Source: Aggregatilineales bacterium (GTDB taxonomy: Bacteria; Chloroflexota; Anaerolineae; Aggregatilineales; Ch27). From it: DNA of 64,000 nucleotides. Shown piece after piece: positions 40,468 through 48,823 of the stretch (the stretch's first letter is position 1; each line of letters opens with the position of its first letter). The stretch lies in the NCBI GenBank assembly GCA_029976025.1, contig JARKNX010000030.1, forward strand, positions 1-64,000, in the 5' to 3' direction. The notes beneath the pieces were generated by a model that worked only from the letters and a program-made list of their open reading frames with translations, was not told the DNA's origin and did no database searches. The position numbers and the translations under genes are program-made.

Positions 40468-43400
40468 ATGCCGGATAACCGTCAAATGCCTCAAGGTGAA
40501 GACCTGCCGGATTGGCTGCGGGGGCATATCCACCCCTATCCCGGCGAAGAACCTGCGCCGTCGGAGTCTCCTGCGGAGCCTGCCGGATCGCCCCTGTCCT
40601 GGGCGGAGGAGCCTGAGGGCGACTCAGAAGCGCTCTGGTTCGCCGACGCGGGCAGCCAGCGCCCGCCGCCCGATGAGATAGCCGATATGGGCGGCGAAGC
40701 GATGGAGCCGTCCTGGCTGTTCGATGATCTGGACGAAGAGGCCGCCGGCGCGGCTGATGCCGGGACAGGCCCGGCGGAGCCGGAAGCGGTCCCGCCCTCC
40801 CCGGCGGAAGCCCTGCCGGACTGGCTGGAGATCGCCGATTCGCTGGGGGAGGAGCCGGCGCCTGCTGCGGCTATCCCGGACTGGCTGGCGGCTGCCGGGG
40901 CGATCGAGGCTGACGAAGGATTTGTGGAAGACGAGCCTGCGGCGGACGAGGAGGGCTTCCCTTCTCCTGATGCCGCCGCCGTTCCGGACTGGCTGGCCGC
41001 GGCTGATGAGCTGACCCTGGACGATGAAGAAGAGGCCGTCCCGGAGGAGGAAGCTGCCGAGGCGGCGACGCCCGAATGGGTGCTGGTTGATACCGGCCAG
41101 CTTTCGCCTGAGCATCTGCCGCCGGAAGCAGCGGCGGAAGAAGACCTCACTTATGAGGAGTGGCAGGAGATTCAGGCGGAGGCAGAGCGCGAGCCGTCGG
41201 CGGAAGAAATGCTGGCCGAAGAAGTCCCCGACTGGTTCGAAGAAATCGGGGCGGAAGAAGCCTCCGAAGTGCCGTCCGAGCCGGTCGGGAAAACCGGCCC
41301 TGAGTTTGTGCCGGACTGGTACCTGGGGTTGGAGGAGCAGGGCGAGGCCGCGCAGCCGGAATGGTTCGATAACCTTGATTTCTCTGTCGAGGCGCTGGCC
41401 GCCGCCCCGATCCTGCCGGAGGAGCCTCCTGAGCCAGAGCCGCCCGCCGTTGAAGCGGCTGCGGCGGCTTCCCTGGATGAGCTGCCGGACTGGTTCGCCG
41501 ATATGCCGGATCAGGCTGCGCCGCCGGATGCCGGACAGCCGCCGGATGTTGGACAGTTACCGGGTGCGGAACTGCCCGACTGGTTCGCCGATATCGGAGC
41601 GCCGCCAGCGGCAGAAGCGCCCGCGCCGCCCGCCCCGGATGCAGCGCCCGCCGCGGCAGTGGCGGAACAGCCCGACTGGTTCGCCGAGTTTGAAGAGGCA
41701 GTACAATCGCCGGCAGCGCCTGTGACACCGGCGGCCGCTCCGGTGGTCGGGGCGGAAGGCGGCCTGGCCCCGGGCGAAGCGCCGGACTGGCTGGCCGGGC
41801 TGTCGCCGGAGGTCCCGGCGGAAGCGTTAAGCTCCGATGCCATTTACGCCGGCGGCGACGACTTCATGAAGATCATCGACGAGGAGCTGGGCGGGGAGAT
41901 TGATCCGCTGGCCGCGCTCGGCCTGAGCGCCGGGGGCGCCGCCGATGCTGCCCTCCTCTCTGAAAAAGACGCGACATTTGACCTGGACGCGCTCCTGGCT
42001 GAATCCGGCCTGCCGCCGATCGTAGAGGAGCGGGCCGAAGACGAAGACGAGATCGTGCCCGGCCTGGAAGGGGCGGAGATGCCGGACTGGCTGGCTGATG
42101 CCCAGACGGGCGAGCCAGGCACGCCGGGGTATTCCGCTGTGGGCGCGGTCCTGCGCCGTTCCGAAACGCCCGAAGAAGAGCTGAGCGAGCGGCTGCGCCT
42201 CCTGCGCAAGCGGACGGGCGAAGCGGCTGCGGTCGCCATCCCCGCCGCCGCGCCTTCCGATGCGCTGGCCGGCGTCACCGATGGTCTCAGCCCGACGACG
42301 GTGTTCAGCTCGGTGGCGGTCGGGCGTCAGGTACAGGCAGGCGTCACCCTCGATAAAACGCAGGAAGCCCGCGTGGCGACTCTGTCGGCGCTGCTGGGGC
42401 TGGAAGCGCTGGCTGAGCCGGAACTGGATGAGGAGGGCCGCCCGCTCCCGGTGGATAAAGCTGCGGAGGCGGCCCGCATTAAGGAAGCGGCCAGGCGCGC
42501 CCGCGCGCGCAGCCGTCGCAAGCCCCTCCGCCTGGTGATCACGGTGGCTCTGGTTGTGGCTGTGATCCTGCCTTTCTTCGCCGATTTCTCGTCCCTGATC
42601 AGCCTCCCGGTGGCGGCTTTCGATCCGGCCCGCAACGGCGAGATGGACGCTGCTATTCAGGCCCTTCGTTCCGGCGACAGGGTGCTGATCGGCTTCGAGT
42701 ACGGCCCGACTTCGGCCGGTGAGATGGACGCCCTGGCTGTGCCGCTGCTCATGCACATCCTGCTGCGAGGGGCGCAGCCCGTGATTGTCAGCACTAACCC
42801 CGCTGGCATCCTGCACGCCCGCGATGTTCTGAGCAGGCTGGCGCACGACGAATTCCTGCTGGCGCAGTTGGGGCGGCCGATCGATCGCCCGCTTACGACC
42901 CCGGATGACTATGTTATTCTGCCCTATCTGCCCGGCGGGGTAGTCGGCCTGCGGGCGCTGACGGCGACTAGCACCGATGTGAGCGCCGTCGATCGGGGTG
43001 TATTCGCCGTCGATCTGGAAGGCAACCCGACCGGGCTGAATGTCCGGTTCCTCCAGACTACGTTTAAGCTGGTCCTGACGCTGGCCGAACGCGGCGAAGA
43101 CCTGCGCCAGTGGGTTGAGCAGGTGGGCGTGCCGGTCCGGCTGCCGCTGGCGGCGGCGGTATCGGTGGCCGCTGAGCCGGTGGCCCTGCCTTATCTGCAT
43201 TCCGGCCAGCTTGTCGGACTGCTGTCGGGCTATCGTGACGCCTACGTTTACAACGCGATTCTGATGGCCGCGCTGCCGCCGGTGGTCAGACTGCCGCTGG
43301 CCGGCCCGACCAGCCGGGCGGCGGCCGCCGCGATTGCCGGCCCGACCAGGACGCCTGTTGGCGAGCCGGCGGATATTGCCGAAGGGCCGAGCGCGACGCC

Positions 43401-43821
43401 GTCGCCGACTGCCCCGGTCAGCGGGCTGCCGGACACGGTCCGGCTGATCACGTATACGCCGTTCCCATCCGCCACGCCGACGGCGACCTTCACGCCCAGC
43501 ATCACGCCCAGCCCGACACAGGTCCCCACGGAAGCGCCGACGCTGACTGAAGATGAACTCACCGCCGCTGCGGAGGCCAGCCCGACGCCGCCGCCAACGG
43601 CCACCGAGCGCATCTTTGTCACGGCCACGCCGCAGGAGGCCGGGCCAGAGGCGTCGCCGACTGCCGCCCGGACGGTGCTGCTGCCGCCAGACCAGACCTA
43701 TCGGGACACGCGGTGGTACAGCCTGACTCTGGGCACGCTGGCCGCGGCCGTCCTGATCGGCGTGGGCGCTCTGTTCAATCTTGCGCGGTTTAGGTCCAGT
43801 CGTCGGAGGCGGGATAAGTGA
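40468..43821 (+). CDS. large two-TM protein with 13 P-[DE]-W motifs and outer Thr/Pro-rich tail
   Basis: An 1117-residue protein of unknown family. Residues 1-680 are very acidic and low in order, with the motif P-[DE]-W-[LFYV] at prolines 14, 117, 137, 173, 202, 254, 282, 297, 340, 370, 402, 439 and 539. A basic stretch and a transmembrane helix (about 689-708) follow. Residues about 715-955 form an alpha/beta domain outside the membrane (VLIGFEYGPTSAGEMDALAVPLL, QPVIVSTNPAGILHARDVL). Then comes a Thr/Pro-rich region (about 960-1072), a second helix (about 1085-1105) and a basic tail. It starts 3 bp after the previous stop with GGGAG upstream. I infer a scaffold that binds repeat partners with its inner tail. 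Confidence 0.85.
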   Translation: MPDNRQMPQGEDLPDWLRGHIHPYPGEEPAPSESPAEPAGSPLSWAEEPEGDSEALWFADAGSQRPPPDEIADMGGEAMEPSWLFDDLDEEAAGAADAGTGPAEPEAVPPSPAEALPDWLEIADSLGEEPAPAAAIPDWLAAAGAIEADEGFVEDEPAADEEGFPSPDAAAVPDWLAAADELTLDDEEEAVPEEEAAEAATPEWVLVDTGQLSPEHLPPEAAAEEDLTYEEWQEIQAEAEREPSAEEMLAEEVPDWFEEIGAEEASEVPSEPVGKTGPEFVPDWYLGLEEQGEAAQPEWFDNLDFSVEALAAAPILPEEPPEPEPPAVEAAAAASLDELPDWFADMPDQAAPPDAGQPPDVGQLPGAELPDWFADIGAPPAAEAPAPPAPDAAPAAAVAEQPDWFAEFEEAVQSPAAPVTPAAAPVVGAEGGLAPGEAPDWLAGLSPEVPAEALSSDAIYAGGDDFMKIIDEELGGEIDPLAALGLSAGGAADAALLSEKDATFDLDALLAESGLPPIVEERAEDEDEIVPGLEGAEMPDWLADAQTGEPGTPGYSAVGAVLRRSETPEEELSERLRLLRKRTGEAAAVAIPAAAPSDALAGVTDGLSPTTVFSSVAVGRQVQAGVTLDKTQEARVATLSALLGLEALAEPELDEEGRPLPVDKAAEAARIKEAARRARARSRRKPLRLVITVALVVAVILPFFADFSSLISLPVAAFDPARNGEMDAAIQALRSGDRVLIGFEYGPTSAGEMDALAVPLLMHILLRGAQPVIVSTNPAGILHARDVLSRLAHDEFLLAQLGRPIDRPLTTPDDYVILPYLPGGVVGLRALTATSTDVSAVDRGVFAVDLEGNPTGLNVRFLQTTFKLVLTLAERGEDLRQWVEQVGVPVRLPLAAAVSVAAEPVALPYLHSGQLVGLLSGYRDAYVYNAILMAALPPVVRLPLAGPTSRAAAAAIAGPTRTPVGEPADIAEGPSATPSPTAPVSGLPDTVRLITYTPFPSATPTATFTPSITPSPTQVPTEAPTLTEDELTAAAEASPTPPPTATERIFVTATPQEAGPEASPTAARTVLLPPDQTYRDTRWYSLTLGTLAAAVLIGVGALFNLARFRSSRRRRDK

Positions 43822-44468
43822 CGCCACAAACGCTTGATGTGATCGCCGGCTGGGTGGGGTTTGTCCTGACGCTGCTGATCTTCAGCTATCTGCTGGCGGA
43901 TAACTTTTTATACCGCCTGGCCGTGTACATCTTCGTCGGGGTTGCGGCGGCTTACAGCGCGGTCGTGGCCGTGGAGGGGGTTCTGCTGCCCTGGCTGCGG
44001 GGGACGCTCCTGGCGCCCGGCGTCAGCGCCGGCCAGATTCTGTTCGGGGTCGTCCCGCTGCTGATCGGCCTGCTCCTGCTGCTGAAGTCTGTCCCCCGGC
44101 TGGCCTTTCTGGGCAACCTGGGCATGGCCTTCCTGATCGGCATCGGCGTGGCGGTCTCGCTGATCGGCACGATCAGTGGCACCCTGATCCCGCTGATCGC
44201 GTCCAGCGGGACGGCGGTAGGGGATAATCTGGTTGACGGCTTGATCATCATCCTGGGGACAATCACCTCGCTGCTGTACTTTCAGTATCTGGCGGTGCGC
44301 CGCCCGGATGGCGAGATTGTGCGGCCCTGGCCGCTGCGGCTGGCCGGGGCGGTGGGGCAGATATTCCTGATTGTGACCTTTGCCTCGCTGTACGCGGGTG
44401 CGATCCTCTCCAGCCTGACCATCTTCAGCGAGCGGATTGCGTTTTTGCTGGCGCAGGTACTGGGGTAG
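43818..44468 (+). CDS. polytopic membrane protein of unknown function
   Basis: A 216-residue protein with about seven hydrophobic helices. It starts with GTG overlapping the previous TGA by 4 bp, with GGAGG upstream, so it is translationally coupled. The middle region GTISGTLIPLIASSGTAVGDNLVDG is a polar break in the membrane part. I do not recognise a family. Its place between the PDW protein and the ASKHA protein in all-overlapping genes points to a fixed complex. Confidence 0.82.
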   Translation: MTPQTLDVIAGWVGFVLTLLIFSYLLADNFLYRLAVYIFVGVAAAYSAVVAVEGVLLPWLRGTLLAPGVSAGQILFGVVPLLIGLLLLLKSVPRLAFLGNLGMAFLIGIGVAVSLIGTISGTLIPLIASSGTAVGDNLVDGLIIILGTITSLLYFQYLAVRRPDGEIVRPWPLRLAGAVGQIFLIVTFASLYAGAILSSLTIFSERIAFLLAQVLG

Positions 44469-44500
44469 GGCGAGCCGGACACGAAGCGATGAGGGCTGGT

Positions 44501-46624
44501 ATGGCCGATACGGACGATATTAAATCCATCCTTGCGGCAGACTTTGGCAGCGTCAACACGCGCGTGATCCTGATCGATCTGGTGGACGGCGCGTACCGTC
44601 TCGTTGCCCGCGCCATGACCCGCACTACGGCGGATGACCCGGTTCGCGATGTGAGCGTGGGGCTGTTCCGCGGGCTGGAGCTGCTGACCGAACAGACGGG
44701 GCGGGCGCTCCTGGCCGGGCGCAAGGATCAGGTGCTGATGCCGGAGGGGGATGGGCAGGGGGTGGACGCCGTGCTGGCGACGGCCAGCGTCGGCCAGCCG
44801 CTGGATGTGGTGGTGGTCGGCCTGATGCCTGATGTCAGCGTCAGCAGCGCCCTGCATGTCCTCACCGGCTCGTACGCGCGGGTGGTCGATACGCTTTCGC
44901 TGGCCGATATCCGTACCGAACAGGAACAGATCAACGCTATCCTGGCCAGGAAGCCCGACCTGATCTTCATCGTCGGAGGGACGGATGCCGGCGCGGAGGA
45001 GCCGATTCTGGAACTGGTGCGCGTGGTGCTCAGCGCCGTGCAGATCGCGACCAAGAAACCGATGGTGCTGTTCGCCGGCAACCGGGCCATTCAGGCTGAG
45101 GTCAATGAGCTGCTGCAGGACGCGACCAACCTCTTCGTGGTCGATAACATTCGTCCCAGCCTGGTCGATGAGGCGTTAGGGCCGGCCCAGCAGGGACTCG
45201 CCGCGGTGTACAACCGCTTCAAGGTTAACGGCGGCGGGGGCTTTGAGGAAGTCAGCGCGATCAGCAAGGTGGGAGTCCTGCCGACAGCGCAGAGTTATAC
45301 GCATCTGGTGCGCTACCTGGGGGCAGTTGCCCGCAAGGATCACAGCGGCCAGGTGCCGGGTGTGCTGGCGGTTGATGTGGGCAGCGCCACCACAATGGCC
45401 GCCTCCTCGATTCAGAGGCGCGGCTATACCTGTATTCGCACCGATATCGGGGTGGGCCACAGCGCGCTGGGGACTCTGTCCGGGACCACACCCGGCAACG
45501 TCCGCCGCTGGCTGACCTGGGACGCCCCCAGCGACGAAATTCTGGCTTACGCTTATAATAAATCGCTGCGTCCGGCGACCGTGCCGCAGTCCGAACAGGA
45601 ACTGGAGCTGGAATACGCCCTGGCGCGCGAGGCAATCCGCCTGGTGGTCGGGCAGGCCCGCGAGGCCTGGCCGGGCGGCGCGAAGGCAGCCCCGCCGCTG
45701 CGCCCGATCATCGGGGCGGGCGCGGTGCTGGCCCAGGCGCCGCACCCCGGATACGCGGCCTTGCTCCTGCTGGATGCCATCCAGCCGGTCGGGGTGACCG
45801 AGCTGCTGCTGGACCCGGCCGGCCTGATCCCGGCGCTGGGGGCCGTGGGCTATCTTCAGCCGTCGGCGGTGGTGCAGATGCTCGACGCCGGCGATCTGCT
45901 CCGCATCGGGTCCGCGGTGTGCGTCGATGGGCGGGTCCGCCGGATCGGCTACGGGGGGATGCGCGTGACGATCAAACTGCCCGGCGGGCAGGTGGAACGC
46001 CGGCAGGTGGCGGCAGGGACCCTCTGGACCTATCCGCTCCCGCCCGGCCAGACGGCGCGGGTGGAGGTGAAAACTTCGCGCGGGCTGAGTATCGACGGCA
46101 AGTCATCGCTCAAGCTGACGCTGGAAGGCGGCGCCGCCGGGCTGATCTTCGATGCGCGCGGCCGCCCGCTGCCGCTGCCGCGCAATGCTGAGGCGCGGGC
46201 CCGCCTGTATCCGGCCTGGGTCGCGGGAACTCAGGGAACTATCCGCCTGCGCGTGGATGAGGTCGATCAGTCCCAGGTGGACCGCGACGCGCTGGGGACA
46301 GTCGAGATTATGACCGGCGAGGAAAAAGCGGCAGAGTCGGACGGAATTGCTGAAATTGCTGAAGAAGAAAAGCCGCGCCGCAGGGGGGTGTTCGGTTTTC
46401 TGCGGCGGACGCCTGCCCCACACGAGGAGGATGCCGGGGAGACTCCTGCTTCGGAGATGATGGCCGAGCTGGAGGCTATTGCCGCCGCGCGTTCCGCCGA
46501 TGAGGTCCGCGCTCCTGCCCCGGCGCCGGCGGCGGAGCCGGCGAAAGCCGATAGCGACGAAATGTTGTCGGAGCTGCGCGAATCGACGCAGGAGACAGGC
46601 AAGAAGCGGCGCTTCCGCCGTTAG
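44501..46624 (+). CDS. ASKHA-fold ATPase of the MutL/GlmL (glutamate mutase L) family, orphan
   Basis: A 707-residue protein. Phosphate-1 (ADFGSVNTRVIL, residues about 14-25), phosphate-2 (VDVGSATTMAA, about 291-301) and the adenosine loop (IIGAGAVLAQAP, about 403) mark an actin/Hsp70-like ATPase, and the order matches MutL proteins that accompany B12-dependent glutamate mutase. The family is usually about 460 residues; here a beta-rich extension (about 450-600) and an acidic disordered tail ending in a basic KKRRFRR are added. No mutase S or E subunit lies nearby. ATG 44501 is preferred because GAGGG is 5 bp upstream. I infer a structural ATPase role, like PilM or FtsA, rather than metabolism. 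Confidence 0.85.
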   Translation: MADTDDIKSILAADFGSVNTRVILIDLVDGAYRLVARAMTRTTADDPVRDVSVGLFRGLELLTEQTGRALLAGRKDQVLMPEGDGQGVDAVLATASVGQPLDVVVVGLMPDVSVSSALHVLTGSYARVVDTLSLADIRTEQEQINAILARKPDLIFIVGGTDAGAEEPILELVRVVLSAVQIATKKPMVLFAGNRAIQAEVNELLQDATNLFVVDNIRPSLVDEALGPAQQGLAAVYNRFKVNGGGGFEEVSAISKVGVLPTAQSYTHLVRYLGAVARKDHSGQVPGVLAVDVGSATTMAASSIQRRGYTCIRTDIGVGHSALGTLSGTTPGNVRRWLTWDAPSDEILAYAYNKSLRPATVPQSEQELELEYALAREAIRLVVGQAREAWPGGAKAAPPLRPIIGAGAVLAQAPHPGYAALLLLDAIQPVGVTELLLDPAGLIPALGAVGYLQPSAVVQMLDAGDLLRIGSAVCVDGRVRRIGYGGMRVTIKLPGGQVERRQVAAGTLWTYPLPPGQTARVEVKTSRGLSIDGKSSLKLTLEGGAAGLIFDARGRPLPLPRNAEARARLYPAWVAGTQGTIRLRVDEVDQSQVDRDALGTVEIMTGEEKAAESDGIAEIAEEEKPRRRGVFGFLRRTPAPHEEDAGETPASEMMAELEAIAAARSADEVRAPAPAPAAEPAKADSDEMLSELRESTQETGKKRRFRR

Positions 46625-46648
46625 GCGCGGTGAAAAGCAGGGATGCTC

Positions 46649-47728
46649 ATGGCTAACTACTATCCGGATCAGACGACTATTCTGGCGCAGACCACCATCC
46701 GGCGGGAGCGTCTCCTCCCGCCCGATGTCATGGGCAGGGTGGATGTAGAAGAGGGCCTGTCCGTGCGCGAGGTCGATATTGTGGCGCAGGGGGTTCGCGC
46801 CAGTCGCTATGTGGTCGTGGACCTGGCCGCCCATCTGGGAACCGCTGATCCGGACCTCCTGGCGGAAATGATCATAGTCCATGACCGCGAGCCGGTGGAA
46901 GAAGGCAAGATACTCGCGACAGACAAAAAGAAAAAACGCACCGTGCGCGCGCCAGCGAACGGGATTGTGGCCCAGGTGCTCGGCAGCCGGATTGTGCTGC
47001 ACACCGGGCTGGTCAAGGAAGAGCTGCGGGCCAACCTGCGCGGCACCGTTGTCTCGGTCCGCCCGGGGCGCGGCGTCCTGATCGAGACGATCGGCGGCCT
47101 GGTGCAGGGCGTGTGGGGCAACGGCGAGGTGGGTTTCGGGTTCTTGAAGATGGAGCCGCGCGACGGATTGTCCTCTGTGGAGGTGGATGAGTTCTCCAAT
47201 GAGTGGCGCGGCGCCGTCGTCGTGGTGCAGGGTTCGCTGGAACAGGCTGACATGGCCAGGGCCGCCGCCCAGGGGATGGGGGGATTGATCGCCGCCAGTA
47301 TGTCCGCCAACTTGCGCAGAATCGCACTTAAATTGAAAATACCTATACTGTTGACAGAAGGATTTGGTTCCGACCGGATGAATCGCCTGGCGGCCGGGGT
47401 GCTCGAGTCCTACGTGGACCGGCAGGTATCCGTGATCGCACACGAGCCGGACCGGTGGACGCCTGATCGACCGGAGGTTATCATCCCGACGGGTGGGGAC
47501 AGCAAGACCTCCCCGCCTCCGTCCCGCAATGAGCCGCTGCGTGTGGGGGCAGAAGTGCGCATCCTGCGCAAGCCGTACACCGGGGTGATCGCGCGGGTGA
47601 AGATGCTGCCCAGGACGCCGCAGCGAATCGAAAACGGGCTGCGCCTTCCGGTTGCAGAAGTGACATTGCCTAGTGGACGTGCCGTGACAGTCCCCCTGGT
47701 CAACCTGGAACTGTTCGGTCGGGGTTAG
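46649..47728 (+). CDS. soluble protein with barrel-sandwich-like and KOW-like domains
   Basis: A 359-residue cytoplasmic protein. Residues 15-120 look like a barrel-sandwich (biotinyl/lipoyl-like) beta domain with a KKKKR turn and RAPANGIVAQVLGSRIVLH, but without a modification lysine in a MKM context. Residues about 190-275 form an alpha/beta part (LIAASMSANLRRIALKL, LTEGFGSDRMNRLA). Residues 300-359 are KOW/SH3-like (LRVGAEVRILRKPYTGVIARV ... LPSGRAVTVPLVNLELFG). ATG 46649 is chosen over 46643 as AGGG is then at a normal distance. No known function. It directly follows the ASKHA gene. Confidence 0.8.
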   Translation: MANYYPDQTTILAQTTIRRERLLPPDVMGRVDVEEGLSVREVDIVAQGVRASRYVVVDLAAHLGTADPDLLAEMIIVHDREPVEEGKILATDKKKKRTVRAPANGIVAQVLGSRIVLHTGLVKEELRANLRGTVVSVRPGRGVLIETIGGLVQGVWGNGEVGFGFLKMEPRDGLSSVEVDEFSNEWRGAVVVVQGSLEQADMARAAAQGMGGLIAASMSANLRRIALKLKIPILLTEGFGSDRMNRLAAGVLESYVDRQVSVIAHEPDRWTPDRPEVIIPTGGDSKTSPPPSRNEPLRVGAEVRILRKPYTGVIARVKMLPRTPQRIENGLRLPVAEVTLPSGRAVTVPLVNLELFGRG

Positions 47729-47781
47729 AGGCCCCATGTGTTCCGGGGGCATCGATCCCCCGCACGGTGGAGGAGAGCTTT

Positions 47782-48588
47782 ATGAGCGATAGAGACGATC
47801 TGTTGGGCGGATATGAAGGCGATCCTTTTGATCAGGGAGATGACTTCGATTGGGACGAGGACGAGGGGTTCCCTGATCTGGGGGATGCCAGTGCATTTGA
47901 ACTGGGGGATGAAGAGGCCGACCTGCCGTCCTTTGGCGAAGGGCCAGGAGAGGTCGATGAGGAATCTCCGACCCTGTTCGGGCTGAATCGTACGTTTGTA
48001 CTTATCCTGGCCGTCGTGGCGATTGTGCTCTGTATCGGCGTGATCGGGCTGGTCTTCATCATCCAGCAGAACGCCGGGCCATCGGATGTGGAGCTGACGG
48101 TGACGGCGGTGTATGCCACTAACACCTATGTGGCCTATGCTCTGGAGCTGACCGAGACCCAGAACGCGGCCAACGCGGCCCTGACGGCCACGGCTGATGC
48201 CTGGACGGATACGCCGACGCCGACGCCAACCTTCACCCCGACGCCAACCTTCACCCCGACGACCGAATCGCCGCCCACAATCGCGTTCTTCACCCCGACG
48301 CCGGGCCAGGTCGAGAGCGGGCTGGACCCCGGTGGCGTGGCGGCCACAGCGACCCGGCTGGCGGAAATCCTCGGCGGGGCGACGCCAACGCCCGAGGAAG
48401 GCGTGGGTATTGGCGGCGGGTTTGTCACTCCGACGCCGGCCACGATCGCCACGTCCCTGCCGCAGACCGGGTTGTTTGACGCGGGATTTGCTGGCGGCGG
48501 CGGGCTGGACGGCCTGCTTCTGGCCGGGCTGGCCGCTCTGGGGCTGGGCGCTGTTATTGTAGCCAGCCGCTGGCTGCGGTCGCACTAG
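47782..48588 (+). CDS. two-TM surface protein with Thr/Pro repeats and C-terminal LPQTG signal
   Basis: A 268-residue protein. A short very acidic cytoplasmic part (1-70) is followed by a transmembrane helix (about 72-95). An outer low-complexity region follows, with TPTPTFTPTPTFTP encoded by two direct 18-bp copies near 48220-48255. At the C-terminus LPQTG is followed by a glycine-rich hydrophobic helix and a short basic tail (RWLRSH), the layout of a sortase signal. No sortase is encoded in the window. GGAGGAG lies before ATG 47782. It is the last gene of the operon and is followed by a strong terminator. Confidence 0.82.
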   Translation: MSDRDDLLGGYEGDPFDQGDDFDWDEDEGFPDLGDASAFELGDEEADLPSFGEGPGEVDEESPTLFGLNRTFVLILAVVAIVLCIGVIGLVFIIQQNAGPSDVELTVTAVYATNTYVAYALELTETQNAANAALTATADAWTDTPTPTPTFTPTPTFTPTTESPPTIAFFTPTPGQVESGLDPGGVAATATRLAEILGGATPTPEEGVGIGGGFVTPTPATIATSLPQTGLFDAGFAGGGGLDGLLLAGLAALGLGAVIVASRWLRSH

Positions 48589-48646
48589 ACGGGCCGGTGG
48601 GCTTCCCGCGCCCGCAAATCTGGCAGGCGTCAGAAACGGAACTGGC

Positions 48647-48682
48647 AACAGGCCGGGCGTATAGTGCTGCCCGGCCTGTTTT
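48647..48682 (+). terminator. strong Rho-independent terminator of the eight-gene operon
   Basis: A perfect 12-bp stem (AACAGGCCGGGC / GCCCGGCCTGTT) with a 10-nt loop, ending in TTTT, 58 bp after the last stop. Confidence 0.9.
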
Positions 48683-48823
48683 GCATCCCGCCCGGCCTGG
48701 CGATGATATCCCGGAACAGCGCGACAAAGATACCTGACGCCCGTTTTCTGGTATCATCGTGATTGGGGGAGGTAAAGGGCGTGCCCGGCAGGGCGCGCGG
48801 CTGTTACACCGTGGAACGTCGCT

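Noticed and set aside
41827-43827. 666-codon open frame on the minus strand
   Set aside because: It is antisense to the PDW protein, whose overlaps with both neighbours and ribosome site support the plus strand.
44501-46624. Metabolic glutamate mutase component
   Set aside because: Only the ATPase-like L protein is present; the mutase S and E subunits are absent and the operon is membrane-related.
48216-48262. Short tandem DNA repeat that could be a CRISPR-like or satellite element
   Set aside because: The two 18-bp copies are in frame and encode the TPTFTP low-complexity protein stretch; there are no spacers.
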